From assembly GCF_021134715.1 (NCBI RefSeq), contig NC_060026.1, positions 14,313,001 to 14,377,000 of the forward strand: a DNA stretch of 64,000 nt. Direction: 5' to 3'. The translations under genes were made by a program, and so were the position numbers. Source of the DNA: Daphnia pulex. Lineage: Eukaryota > Arthropoda > Branchiopoda > Diplostraca > Daphniidae. The notes under the pieces were generated by a model, which ran no database searches, was not told the DNA's origin, and saw only the letters and a list, made by a program, of their open reading frames with translations. Positions 49,139-64,000 of the stretch are shown in pieces (position 1 is the stretch's first letter; each line of letters begins with the position of its first letter).

Positions 49139-49622
49139 TTTGTTATTAACAACATAAAGTTTAGAACACTAAATCAGTTATGAACATTGTCAGTTTAAGA
49201 AACACTTGCGTTGGACCTTTTGTTCGATAATTTTAAATGGATTAGAAAAAAGGTGTTGGGAACGGTAAGTCGGTAAGACACGGTACAACAGGATGACAGC
49301 TCACTGCTCAGTGTTTTCAACCTGTTTCAGATAACATATCAAGGCCCTTGAAGCGCCACCGACATATACGGTAGCGATCCTAGTGTCTAAAAAAGAAACT
49401 CAATTACACAGTTTAAACTTGGTTCTGAATATGTGTATGCGTATTGTATTGTGATTTATTCATTTTTTTAAATGCCGACGTTAGAAAGCGAAAGACATGA
49501 GATTCCAATTAAAATTCGTTTCACAACTACTCGCAATTACAGCATGAGAAAAAATACCCGTTACCTTACCAGCCTTTAATTTTAAAACTTTAGTTTTTCA
49601 TAAAATTCAGAACTCTGTAAAA
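49139..49622. other. Short spacer upstream of the palmitoyltransferase gene
   Basis: It contains the ZDHHC promoter and the 3' UTR of the first ligase gene. No TATA box or other feature is evident. Confidence 0.4.
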
Positions 49623-51879
49623 TTATAGCAATTTTTTTAGTTCACGGCGGAGAATTTTGCCAGTGTTTGTTTTGGGAATAGCGTCGAGGAAGACAACTCC
49701 ACCCTTCAACCTTTTATGATGAGAAACTTTTGCATCAACAAATTCTATAATATCTTCCTTGGACAACGGGGTGCCTTCCTTTTTAACAACATAAGCTCGA
49801 GGAAGTTCACCAGCAATATCATCTGGAACACCGATCACTGCAACATCCAAAACGCCAGGAATGCGGCGTAAAACATCTTCCAACTCTGAAGGTGATACCT
49901 TGATCATAAAAAAAAAATTAATTTAATTAATTACTATCGAAATTCACCCAATTTCGTTATAATATGACGTATACCTGAAGTCCCTTGACTTTGATAAGCT
50001 CTTTCAAGCGATCGACAATAAAAAACTGGTTTTGTTCATTGTAGTAAACCATATCTCCAGTGTGGAGCCATCCTTCACTGTCATATGTTTCTTTGGTAGC
50101 TTTTTCGTTTTTAAAATATCCTTTCATCATTTGTGGGCCTTGTACACACATTTCTCCGGGTTGTCCAGGTCCAAGCGATTCACCGGTATCGACATCAATA
50201 ACCTTTACATGGGTCCGCGGTAACGGCTCACCAAACGAACCGATTTGATTATTCTTCACTGGGCTTAAATGACAAGCAGAAGTTGTTTCAGTCATTCCGA
50301 AACCTAATTTGCAAAAGGAACCAAGTTAGAATTTACGTCAAAGTCACTATAATATCTAATTACCTTCTTGCATCAAGAGATCAGGCCTTCCTAAACGCTC
50401 GACGAATCTGGTGGCAACAGCTGTGCCCAACGGAGCGGCGCCAATGGCGACCGTATGCAATCGCTGGAAGGCTTCCAGTTTCAAATCAGGTCGAAGTCCC
50501 AGAAACGCCACAAGTGGAGGCACAAGATGAAGTGTTGACGGCTGCCACAAGTTTCAATGATAGAAAGTTTAACACTTGAGTGCGATGTTTGAGTGCAATA
50601 CAAGTTTACATGATGTTGATGTAGAGAATTGACGTAGGACTCTCCTTCAAACCGAGGTAGAATAACCATCTTTGCTCCTAGATCCAAACCAGTCAGCATA
50701 ACGCCAACCATTCCATACATGTGGAAAAACGGAAGAATGACAACGTAAACCTCTTGAAGCTCGTCGGTTGCGTTACCTGATGTAAAAGAGAAAAAAACAA
50801 AACTTAAATTGAGAGAAAACTATATCAAGTTAAGTTAAATTTTACTAGTCGGTGGTGGAGAAGTAAGTTTCATTGCTGTTGGATGCAACAGTTGTTGAAT
50901 GTTAGCGGTGATATTAGCATCGGTGAGCATAACACCCTTGGGAAGACCAGTTGTTCCGCTAATAGGTAGGAATAATTTTGTTTATAATTAAATATTATAG
51001 AAATTAAATGGCTAATGAAGTTACCTTGAATAAGGGAGCGCAAATATGTCTTCTGATGGATTAACCTGAAACCCAATTGTTTATTAAATTGTAATTAATT
51101 ATAAAAAATAAATTTCAATTTCATACGTTAATATTTTCGTCGTAAAGATCACCGGAATCTTGCAACATTTCTCCAAAAGTAGCAAATCCTTCTTCAGGTT
51201 GTCCTATTATGATGAGGCGGCGTATTTCTGGACACTGTTGAGCCACTTGGCGAAGAGTTCCCGCCAATTGCGGAATAGTCACGACGACAGTGGCGCCAGA
51301 AAGTTGCATTTGGCGCGCAATTTCTTCGACGGTGTAAATAGGATTCACGGTGGTAACGGGCATTCCGATACCGGCCGCTCCGAGTAAAACAATTGGAAAT
51401 TCCGGAAGATTGGGAAGAAGCATTCCAAACACTTCACCTTTCTTAAAACCCATCCGAACTAGAGCACTGCCGAAACGGCGTATCAAAACGATTAATTGAC
51501 CATAAGTGTATTTGCGACCAGTCAAACCGCATTCCTGTAATTGACGTTTAATTCAATGAAACTCACGCAACAACATTTAACCACTGAAAAGATACGATAA
51601 ACTTACCGTAGCTGTAAGATTCGGCCACATGGAAGCTCGTTCAATAAAGCGCTGCACTACTGTTTGAGTGCGGAGATCGAAATCCTGGTGACGAGAATAC
51701 ACGATGTTCTTATCGATCGACGAGTTACCGACCGATGTTGCACAAGACACTGCCCGAATCTGGACACTCGGCTTAAGAAGCTGTACAGCAGTTCGACTGG
51801 CAGTCTTGGAACGGATGGCTTGAATTGCCTTCAAACCAGTTTCCAACGATTTGAGACGTTGAATGCTGAGACCCGCCAT
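49623..51879 (-). CDS. 4-coumarate-CoA-ligase-like acyl-CoA synthetase, copy 1
   Basis: Exons 51879-51607, 51534-51127, 51065-51025, 50958-50846, 50776-50610, 50541-50364, 50303-49975 and 49898-49623 join to 594 residues. The enzyme activates a carboxylic acid with ATP to an acyl-AMP, then to a CoA thioester. Family motifs are SSGTTGLPKGVM (AMP binding, split by an intron), FFHMYGM, GFGMTETTSACH, WLHTGDMVYYNEQNQFFIVD, and the catalytic Lys in PKTNTGKILRREL. The first 60 residues are basic and Ser/Ala-rich with no acids until Glu13, suggesting a mitochondrial presequence. The C-terminus is KKLL, not the SKL peroxisome signal common in firefly-luciferase relatives. The acid substrate cannot be told from sequence. 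A tandem copy lies just upstream (52846-55111). Confidence 0.92.
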
Positions 51880-52845
51880 TGCTTTGCCTACAATTTCCAG
51901 TGAAAATGTAGCGAATTAATGTCTAAAACAACCATAATAAGACGAATTTATACGATTTCGAAATTTGCCAGAAATACAGTATGTTAAACTGATAAACATA
52001 AACAGTTGCAACTTGCTATTGTTGGATACCAATAAGGTATCAAGGAAATGTATAGCTTAAAAGCTAAATTAAGAACCTGGGTTGGTATGACGTTGTTTTG
52101 AAGCTGTAGAAGTCGAACTGACGAGAAAAAAGCTATAATAAACACAGTGGTATCCCGTACACGTTCCAATACCCACTGACTATGCCTCTCTACTACCACG
52201 CTACTCACTGCCAGCCATGCCACAGGGTCGGTATCGAAATCCATCACGAGTTGCCAGTTCGGGATTATGTGTTCCTAGAAAACAATTCACTTAAAAACAC
52301 CTGTTGGAATTCGGATGATAATTTCTCTGTTGTTAACTTGTTATTTAAATATTTGTTTTGTTTTGACAAAAAATGTACGTTGTTTGGAATGAATCAAATC
52401 ACGAATAAATACAATAATTTCTGAATTGCCATTTTGATGTTTAGATTGTCTATGTTATTGAAAATTAATCAGGATTAGGATAAATTCGGGTTAATTTCCC
52501 CTTCATCTTTCAAATTCAAACAACTTGAGTATTGCGGACGAAGAAAGATAACAGATTGCAGGACAGATACGGTCTAACAACTAACGTATCCCAGAGAACC
52601 TAGTGTTGGAATTTGGAAATAGTTACTGCGTTCAGCCGGATACCGCTACTTGTTTGAAATAGGATTCGTTTAAGTTTATTGCATACAAAAGATAATATTC
52701 TTAACGTCCGAGAACTATTCAGCACGTATACAAAAATAATTTTGCCAAAAATAAATTGCTATTTCATTATAAAATATTTTTCTACAATAATTTTTAACGT
52801 TTAAAATGGTCTGACATTTAGCCCACATAGATTTTAAGTTTATAA
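51880..52845. other. Spacer between the two ligase genes
   Basis: Just under 1 kb, holding the promoter of ligase copy 1 and the 3' UTR of copy 2. No exon or repeat is recognised. Confidence 0.45.
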
Positions 52846-55111
52846 TTATAACAAGCTCTTTAATTCACGTCGAAGTATTTTACCTGTGGCAGTTTTGGGA
52901 ATCACATCAAGAAAGACAACTCCGCCCTTCAACCTTTTATGATGGGACACTTTTGCATCGACAAATTCAATGATATCTTTCTCAGTTAACAAGATACTTT
53001 CCTTTTTAACAACATAAGCTCGAGGAAGTTCGCCAGCAATATCATCGGGGACACCGATAACTGCAACATCTAAAATACCAGGAATGCGTCGTAAAATATC
53101 TTCCAATTCCGATGGGGCTACCTAGAATTTTCACATCATTATTATTTACTCGCCTTACAAAATAACAGATGAATCATATACACCTGAAATCCCTTCACTT
53201 TGATGAGCTCTTTCAATCGATCAACAATGAAGAACTGGTTTTGTTCGTTGTAATAAGCCATGTCTCCAGTGTGAAGCCATCCATCGCTGTCGATAGTTTC
53301 TTTTGTGGCTTTTTCATTCTTGTAGTAACCTTTCATGAGTTGCGGGCCCTTTATGCATACCTCTCCATGTTGACCAGGTCCAAGGGATAGACCGGTAACA
53401 AGATCAACAACTTTGACTTGAGTCCGAGACAGCGGTTCTCCAAATGAACCGATTTGGCTGTTAACTATCGGGCTAACATGGCAAACACAAGATGTTTCAG
53501 TCATTCCGTAGCCTAAAATCAAATTGAACATTAATATTAATAAACTTTAGATGCCACCAATTTTGATGCATTTAAGGCAAAGCTATGTAACCTGCGAGCG
53601 TATACCTTCTTGCATGAATAAATCAGGTTTCCTTAAACGTTCGATGAACCTAGTGGCTGCCGCTGGTCCCAATGGAGCGGCACCAACAATGACCGTATGC
53701 AATCGGTGAAAGGCTTCCAGTTTTAAATCAGGACGAAGTCCGAGTAACGAAACTAGTGGAGGTGCCAGGTGTAGCGCCGATGGCTTCGTAGAATTTTAGT
53801 TAACAATGAAACAGTCGATTCAAGATTCCAATTCGATGCTTACCCTATGTTGGTGTACAGAATTCAGGTAAGATGCGCTTTCGAAACGAGGTAAAGTTAC
53901 CAGCTTGGCTCCGTGATCTAACCCAGACAACATAACGAGAAGCATCCCATACATGTGGAAAAACGGGAGTACGCAAATCAGGACTTCTTGCAAGTCTGAT
54001 GAATCACCTGTTAATCAAAATTCAACGGAAATTTGAACCGGGATATTAGCAAACGAGTTTCAAATCTCATTACTGGATGTCGCTGGACAGTAGGCAACCT
54101 TCATTGTTCCTGGATGCCCAACTTGAGCCATGTTAGAACACAAGTTAGAATGGGTAAGCATGACACCCTTAGGAGGACCAGTGGTCCCGCTAATTAAGAC
54201 AATTAAAACCATTGATCAATTAATCGAATCTGTGTCAACTGTTCGAATTGAATTACGCTAGTACCTTGAAAATGGAAGTACAAATATGTCTTCGGATGGA
54301 ATAATCTGTAAAATGAAATGTTACTTTCCATTTAATTTACTTTGAACAAAATTCAATATTTCATACGTCAATATTTTCGTCAAAAAGATCGCCGGAATCT
54401 TGAAACATGTCTTCAATGGAAGCGAATCCTTCTTCCGGATTTCCAATAACGATGAGACGACGAATTTCCGGACACAGTTTAGCTACTTGGCGAAGGGTTT
54501 CCGCCAATTGCGGAGTAGTCACGACGGCAGTGGCACCAGATAGTTGAAGTTGGCGCGCAATTTCTTCAACAGTGTAGGTAGGATTCACGGTAGTCACTGG
54601 CATTCCGATACCGGCCGCTCCAAGTAAAACAATAGGAAATTCCGGAAGATTCGGAAGAATAATTCCAAACACTTCACCTTTCTTAAATCCCATCCGAGTC
54701 AGTGAACTGCCGAAACGACGAATCAATTGAATTAATTGGCCGTAAGTATATTTGCGGCCAGTCAATCCGCATTCCTGAAATAAATGAAATCATCCAAAAT
54801 GTTTTTGTGGTTTTCTTTAAACATTTAAACGAAGAGCTAACCATAGCCGTAAGATTCGGCCATAAAGAAGCCTTTTCGAAGATGCGCTGGATTACTGTTT
54901 GACTACGGAAATCGAAATCCTGGTGACGAGAATACACGATGTTTTTATCGACCGACGTCGAGGTTGAAGAGACGCCGGAAATCGTCCGACATTGCACTCG
55001 ACTCACATTACGAATCCGCTCAACAGAACCGTTCGTGAAACGAATTGTCTGAACGATGGCCTTCAAACTGGTTTCAATGGATTTAAGACGCAGTAAATTG
55101 TAACCAACCAT
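52846..55111 (-). CDS. 4-coumarate-CoA-ligase-like acyl-CoA synthetase, copy 2
   Basis: Exons 55111-54842, 54774-54367, 54305-54265, 54189-54074, 54007-53844, 53783-53606, 53512-53184 and 53121-52846 join to 593 residues. All seven intron positions match copy 1. Motifs are SSGTTGPPKGVM, FFHMYGM, GYGMTETSCVCH, WLHTGDMAYYNEQNQFFIVD and PKTATGKILRREL, so it should be active. The N-terminus (LLRLKSIETSLKAIVQTIRF) is again basic and amphipathic, suggesting mitochondria. The C-terminus is KSLL. Exons 4-6, around the acyl-binding pocket, differ most from copy 1, for example MLLVMLSGLDHGAKLV against MVGVMLTGLDLGAKMV, so the two may prefer different acids. Confidence 0.92.
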
Positions 55112-59523
<4,412 letters not shown>

Positions 59524-62500
59524 ACGCACCAACCGCAAGTAAAAATTCAAAACAGCAAAAAACAAACCTATCGTGCACACATATAACAACCTAACAATTT
59601 AAAAGGCGAGCTTCGATTTCAGTTGGCTCCGCTTTTACAAAAACCAACCCTACCCCTCTACCCCAAATTACGCGCGATGATTAACGGCCAATTATATTTG
59701 TAATATGCTTTTTTTTCCAATCCTACCCACCCTCTAATATTTATTCGTTTACAATAATTGGTTACTCTACTTTATATCACCTCCTAATTTTTCCCAATAA
59801 CGTTTTTTTTTAACAAAAGAAAAATGGCGATAAAAGAAAAAAAACGAACAAGCAAAAAGAAGGAAAAGGGTCTCGAAAAATTCGTGTAGCCGTCATCGCT
59901 TATTATTACTTATCAATGAAATCCCCCCTCTCCCAATGTCCTACCCTTCTTAATTACTATCTACAAACAAAAACCTCCCTACCAAAATTGTCAGTCTGCT
60001 AGGTACAAAATCATTTAAAATTAATTATTATTATTATTATTATTCGGTTCTCTCTATTTTTCTCTAAATATTCTCTTTGACTTTCAAAAAAAAAACCAGA
60101 AAGTGAAAGAGTGATGGAAATATTTTCCCCTTCCCTTGGATGCCGCACAAGTTAATATTACCCCCCTTACAATTGCACTTGCACAAATTTTGAAACAGAG
60201 CCACATTCTTCTCCCTGATTAGGGAAACATTTGAAACACTGAGAAAAAAAAGCTTGGAAGAAAAGACAAAATGGCGAACCACCCAAATTGTTTTCCCTCT
60301 TTATGCCAGCGCAAATATCTTTAAAAAAAAACTACTCTGTATATTTTGGTGAAAAATCATCATTGATGTGTGTGGTGTTTTGAATTATTATTTTTTTCCC
60401 CCTTCTCCACTTTGCAAATTTTTTCGCTCTCTACTCCCCTACGCCTACGTTGAAAACCTATTGTGTCTTGTCGCAACATCGATGCTCTCTTTAAAAACTT
60501 TTTTTTCAAATTAAAAAGTGCCTTGGCGAATCAACTGCACACACAAAAATTAACAATTTCAGCATTAACAATTTTCTCTTTGCAAAGGAACTCCTGGAAA
60601 ATCGCCTTTTTTTAAAAAATCTTTGTTGTGTGCACATATTAAAATAATGAAAGAGCCTTAACACAAAACAAACACACACACTCGTGATGTTGTTAATTTA
60701 TTTTAAACGCAATACGTTGAGAAAGAAAAAAAAAGCAAATTTAACTCTTGAATTGGATTCATTTTTGTCCTCATCGTAAACAAACGCCTAAAATTTTTAC
60801 AAACACAAAAGGAAAAACTTTACTACTGTCAACTTGCGCACATTTTTCCTTCGAAATTATTTCCTGGCTTGATTACTCCAAAATAAGATTGTTGTTCGAG
60901 TGCTCTCTCTCTCTATTTTCTATTCTTAATCTTAATAATTTTCTTTCCTTCCTTTTCTTCATATTATTCTCTGTTGTGAATGCGGCGAATTCAAAAAGTG
61001 TACAAGATGAAACATAAAACCATTTGCTGAAACCATCAACAAAACAAAAAATGAGAAAAATACTCTGCAGTTTGAATTCTTTTATTTTTTATTATCCGCT
61101 CGACTTTACACATTTTCTTCTGATACGAGACACACACACGAACTTTCGAAACACACCACATCCTCTTTTTCTTTTCTCCTTATCATTTCCATATTTTTTT
61201 TTTTATTATTCAATTTTTGCTGGTTCCTATACAAGGGATGTGTGTGGTAAACGATATAATGTAATATGTATATAATATTCTAAAGATTAAAGGGGAGGGA
61301 AAGGAAGAGGAACAGAGGGCAAAACTACCAACATTTTTGTGTGGTGTGTTTCTTCCCAATTTTTCGACCACAGAAAACAAAAACTGAAAAATAATCTGAA
61401 TAAATACAGAAAAAAAGAAGATTGATTATCTGGCTTATAGCAGACCCGAGAAACAGTTTCAAGACAGACCCCAAAAAAGTGAAAGACCATTCAGAATTAT
61501 TTTATAACTAAACTTAAACAAAGACTAAATTTGGGGGGTGTAAATAAAACTTGGGAAAAAAACAAGACATCCCCATTGATTATTTTTTTGTTTTTACGTA
61601 AGTTCTCTTCACCGAAAGCGAGTAAAGGGGAAATGTGATTTGCGTCGATACAAAAATAATAATAAGAGAAGCCGACGATGACAGGATTAAGAAGGATAAA
61701 TTAAGTCAGGACGTTATTTTTTTCCTTTTGGGTAGATTGGTAGATGACATTTGTTTTTCAAATGATTCATATTTTGTTCGTCTTGTGTGTGTGATAGTTA
61801 TCATTCGTTTTTTCAATTCAATTTGTAGAAAAATTGGAGAGGCATTTTAAATGCTTAAACCATCTGTGTCCGGCAGACGGTTTCCTTTAGGACGAATTAA
61901 AGTATAACAATTTTATAAATGACACACACAAAAGAAGTTAAAGAAAGAAAAATGAGGGCAGTCGGTTTTTGTTCTCCTAAATTATATAAATCGGGTCTCT
62001 CGACGTCCTAAAGCTCGGCAGGACAGTGAACGAATTCCCAAAAAGGGGGTTGCTGGAATATGCTTGCACGATTTTGGTTTTTTGATTGAAAAAGAAAGAA
62101 AAAAAAACAGACGGATGTGGCAGGCGTGAAAAATGGACGAAATAAAAAAAGTGTGTGGGTATTTTTAAGCTAGACGGAGAAAGGGTAGAGGATTCAAAAT
62201 CCAACTGATTACGTTGACCAGTTTTTCGAGAAAACGAAAAGAAAAAATATGTCAGAAACGAAATTATTATTAGCAGCAGCAGCAGCAGGGGTCTTTTTGT
62301 CAATTCCCGACAAGCCTCACACTTTCCCAAAGTCTGTCCAAACCACATGAGCTAACCGAGTTCTATCCTTCTCGCTCATCATCTTAACTCGAACAGGGAG
62401 GAGGAATAAAAAAAGGCCCAGGTTGGCTGTGAAACCAGGAGCTAGTTTTTTCTTTTTCTTTTTAGGTGAGGGGAAGAGGCTCCGTTTTGTTTCTTTCACG

Positions 62501-62589
62501 AAAACAAAAAAAAGCGACACACTTTGAAACCTAATTTCTTTTTGTTTTTACTGATTGTTTTCTTTTTTGACTTTGTCGAATTAAATAAA
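59524..62589. other. 3' flanks of coronin and the OSBP gene
   Basis: About 3 kb without a supported gene, between convergent coronin (+) and OSBP (-). It is very A/T- and pyrimidine-rich with many short runs. Likely long 3' UTRs: an AATAAA at 61543-61548 and others are candidate poly(A) signals for coronin. A CAG run lies near 62272-62288. None of the open frames here has conserved motifs. Confidence 0.5.
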
Positions 62590-63957
62590 CTACCAGAGAC
62601 GAACAATGTTCATGTCCCGGAATTTCGACTGGGCTCTAGCATCCCAGTAATTGTGAGCGAATTCCCATTTCTCGCCCTCGGCCTCGTCGATGTCAGACGT
62701 GGTGCATCTGAACCATCTGGGCTCGTGCTTGATACCTCGTTGCTCGTTGGCGATGCGCCGCTCACGCTGCGCCTGCTCCAGTTGCAACTTGGAAGCTTCA
62801 GCTCCTGGAACGTTGCCCTCTTCCAGCAGACGCTGATCCGGTCGGAATCGGCTGTCGGTTGGCGGTAGGACGTCCACCAGGCAAGGTTCAAGGTCGTTCA
62901 GTTCAATCGCAAATCGGGAAAAGCCGTAATAGTGTTCGTGATCCTCTGGAAGGGCACCAGGTCTCCAGACGCATCGAGCCGAAGGCGCCACTCCGCAGTA
63001 TAAACCTTCGCTCCATTTTCCTGTTATTGGATGATGACGATCACGTAATGCCATAACTCTTTTCTCGTCGTGACATAATCAAAGCCGTGCCAAGAAAAAA
63101 GAAAAGACAAAATTACCAAACAAATGGTGGACAAGTTTGCCATTGGGATCAGTGACGGAGCCCACAACTTCGTATCGATTCGACGACCAATACGAGGCTT
63201 TGGCAAAGTTTAACTTGCAGCGGATGCCCTTGTTGTTGGTGATGATGAGGTCACCGTACTGGTCGACCCAGCGCTGACCGCCAAATAAATTGTGAACGCA
63301 AGTCGTCACTTTATTCCAACGGTAATGATCGTCGTGCATAGGAAGTCGAACATTGACCGTTCCTAAATAAATTGATAAAACATTGAGAATGATGATCAAT
63401 CAAAGTTGAATTTGATATTTTACCCAGAGGTTGAAACTCCATCGATTTGCCCCAAAATTTAGTTTTGATTCGGATATCCTGCCAGAATTCAAAGTTGTCG
63501 GAAGATGCGTAGCAGGCGCTTATGGGCGGATGATGACTCACCTAAAAACAAGAGATAACAATCGACACACAAACAACAAACAAACAAAAAATAGGTGAGA
63601 CAAATAAGACCACTTACACAACACCCTATGACTACAAGTGAATACGTGTGCCAGTTATTACAAGTCCCTTATTTAATCTTTGAGTCATAACTACGTAAAA
63701 AGGTGACACACTATGAGGTAGGCCTCCTACCTGTTCGCCAATGTACTTGAAGCCCTTGTCCTCTCGTACGCATTCGTAGGTTTCGCCTAGTAGGGGATTA
63801 AATGGCTTATGACCAGCGCGGACGTGCGAGGACCCGTACGCCGAAACGGCGAAGGCGGCAATCAGTACCATTCGTTCGTAAGGGTCCTCCGTTTCAGAAG
63901 CCTTATCCAGCAACTCGCTGTACTCTAATTCTTCGCTAAGTCGTTGCAACATGCCTG
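62590..63957 (-). CDS. Oxysterol-binding protein (OSBP type), 3' exons only
   Basis: Four exons are seen: 63957-63731, 63541-63424, 63362-63117 and 63020-62590, about 340 residues to the stop; the gene continues beyond the right edge, so the PH domain, ankyrin or FFAT region and ORD start are missing. OSBP moves sterol and PI4P between ER and Golgi at contact sites. The ORD signature [11 protein letters not shown] spans the first intron shown (YIGEQ then VSHHPPIS), with its two PI4P-binding His present. [32 protein letters not shown] and [11 protein letters not shown] agree with OSBP1/OSBP2 more than with shorter ORPs. The C-terminal helix ([20 protein letters not shown]) is standard. Confidence 0.93.
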
Positions 63958-64000
63958 TTTTGTTTTGTTTTTTTCGTGAGCCAATAAGCGGGTAAATCTA

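Overview
The window is nuclear DNA of an arthropod, most likely a branchiopod crustacean of the Daphnia type. The basis is AT-rich intergenic DNA, compact multi-exon genes with mostly 60-100 bp GT-AG introns, TATA boxes followed by TCAGT initiators, and the gene content. The species call is inference from one sequence. I recognised no rRNA, tRNA, CRISPR array, or viral or LTR element.

Layout: 0.7-2.9 kb (+) holds a secreted coiled-coil/fibrinogen-like/C1q protein, followed by a decayed three-copy tandem repeat at 3.0-4.3 kb. Between 6.4 and 11.1 kb (+) lie three small secreted-protein genes with a shared three-exon layout; only the last still has a full collagen tail. From 11.6 kb most genes are on the minus strand: a class C GPCR-like seven-helix protein with a His-rich tail, CDC45 (13 exons), SIRT5-like sirtuin, a PHF7/G2E3-type PHD protein, and prosaposin (13 exons). 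At 26.6-27.4 kb (+) sits a 12-cysteine small secreted protein resembling the tick carboxypeptidase inhibitor. It is followed by KCTD1/15 (-) and about 5 kb with no gene I can support.

From 35.6 to 46.8 kb (-) are two tandem 15-exon genes for PEP-synthase/rifampicin-phosphotransferase-like enzymes with a membrane anchor. Next come a ZDHHC3/7-type palmitoyltransferase (-), two tandem 8-exon 4-coumarate-CoA-ligase-like acyl-CoA synthetases (-), a class I coronin (+), and the 3' end of an OSBP-type sterol/PI4P carrier (-) that runs off the right edge.

The genes do not form one pathway. The main theme is local tandem duplication: the PEP-synthase pair, the ligase pair, the collagen-tail trio, and duplicated exons in the C1q gene. 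Splice phases were checked by hand for every gene listed; exon lengths sum to whole reading frames. The most interesting items are the PEP-synthase-like pair with patchy gene conversion, the carboxypeptidase-inhibitor-like peptide ending in Arg, and the collagen tails eroding across a tandem family.
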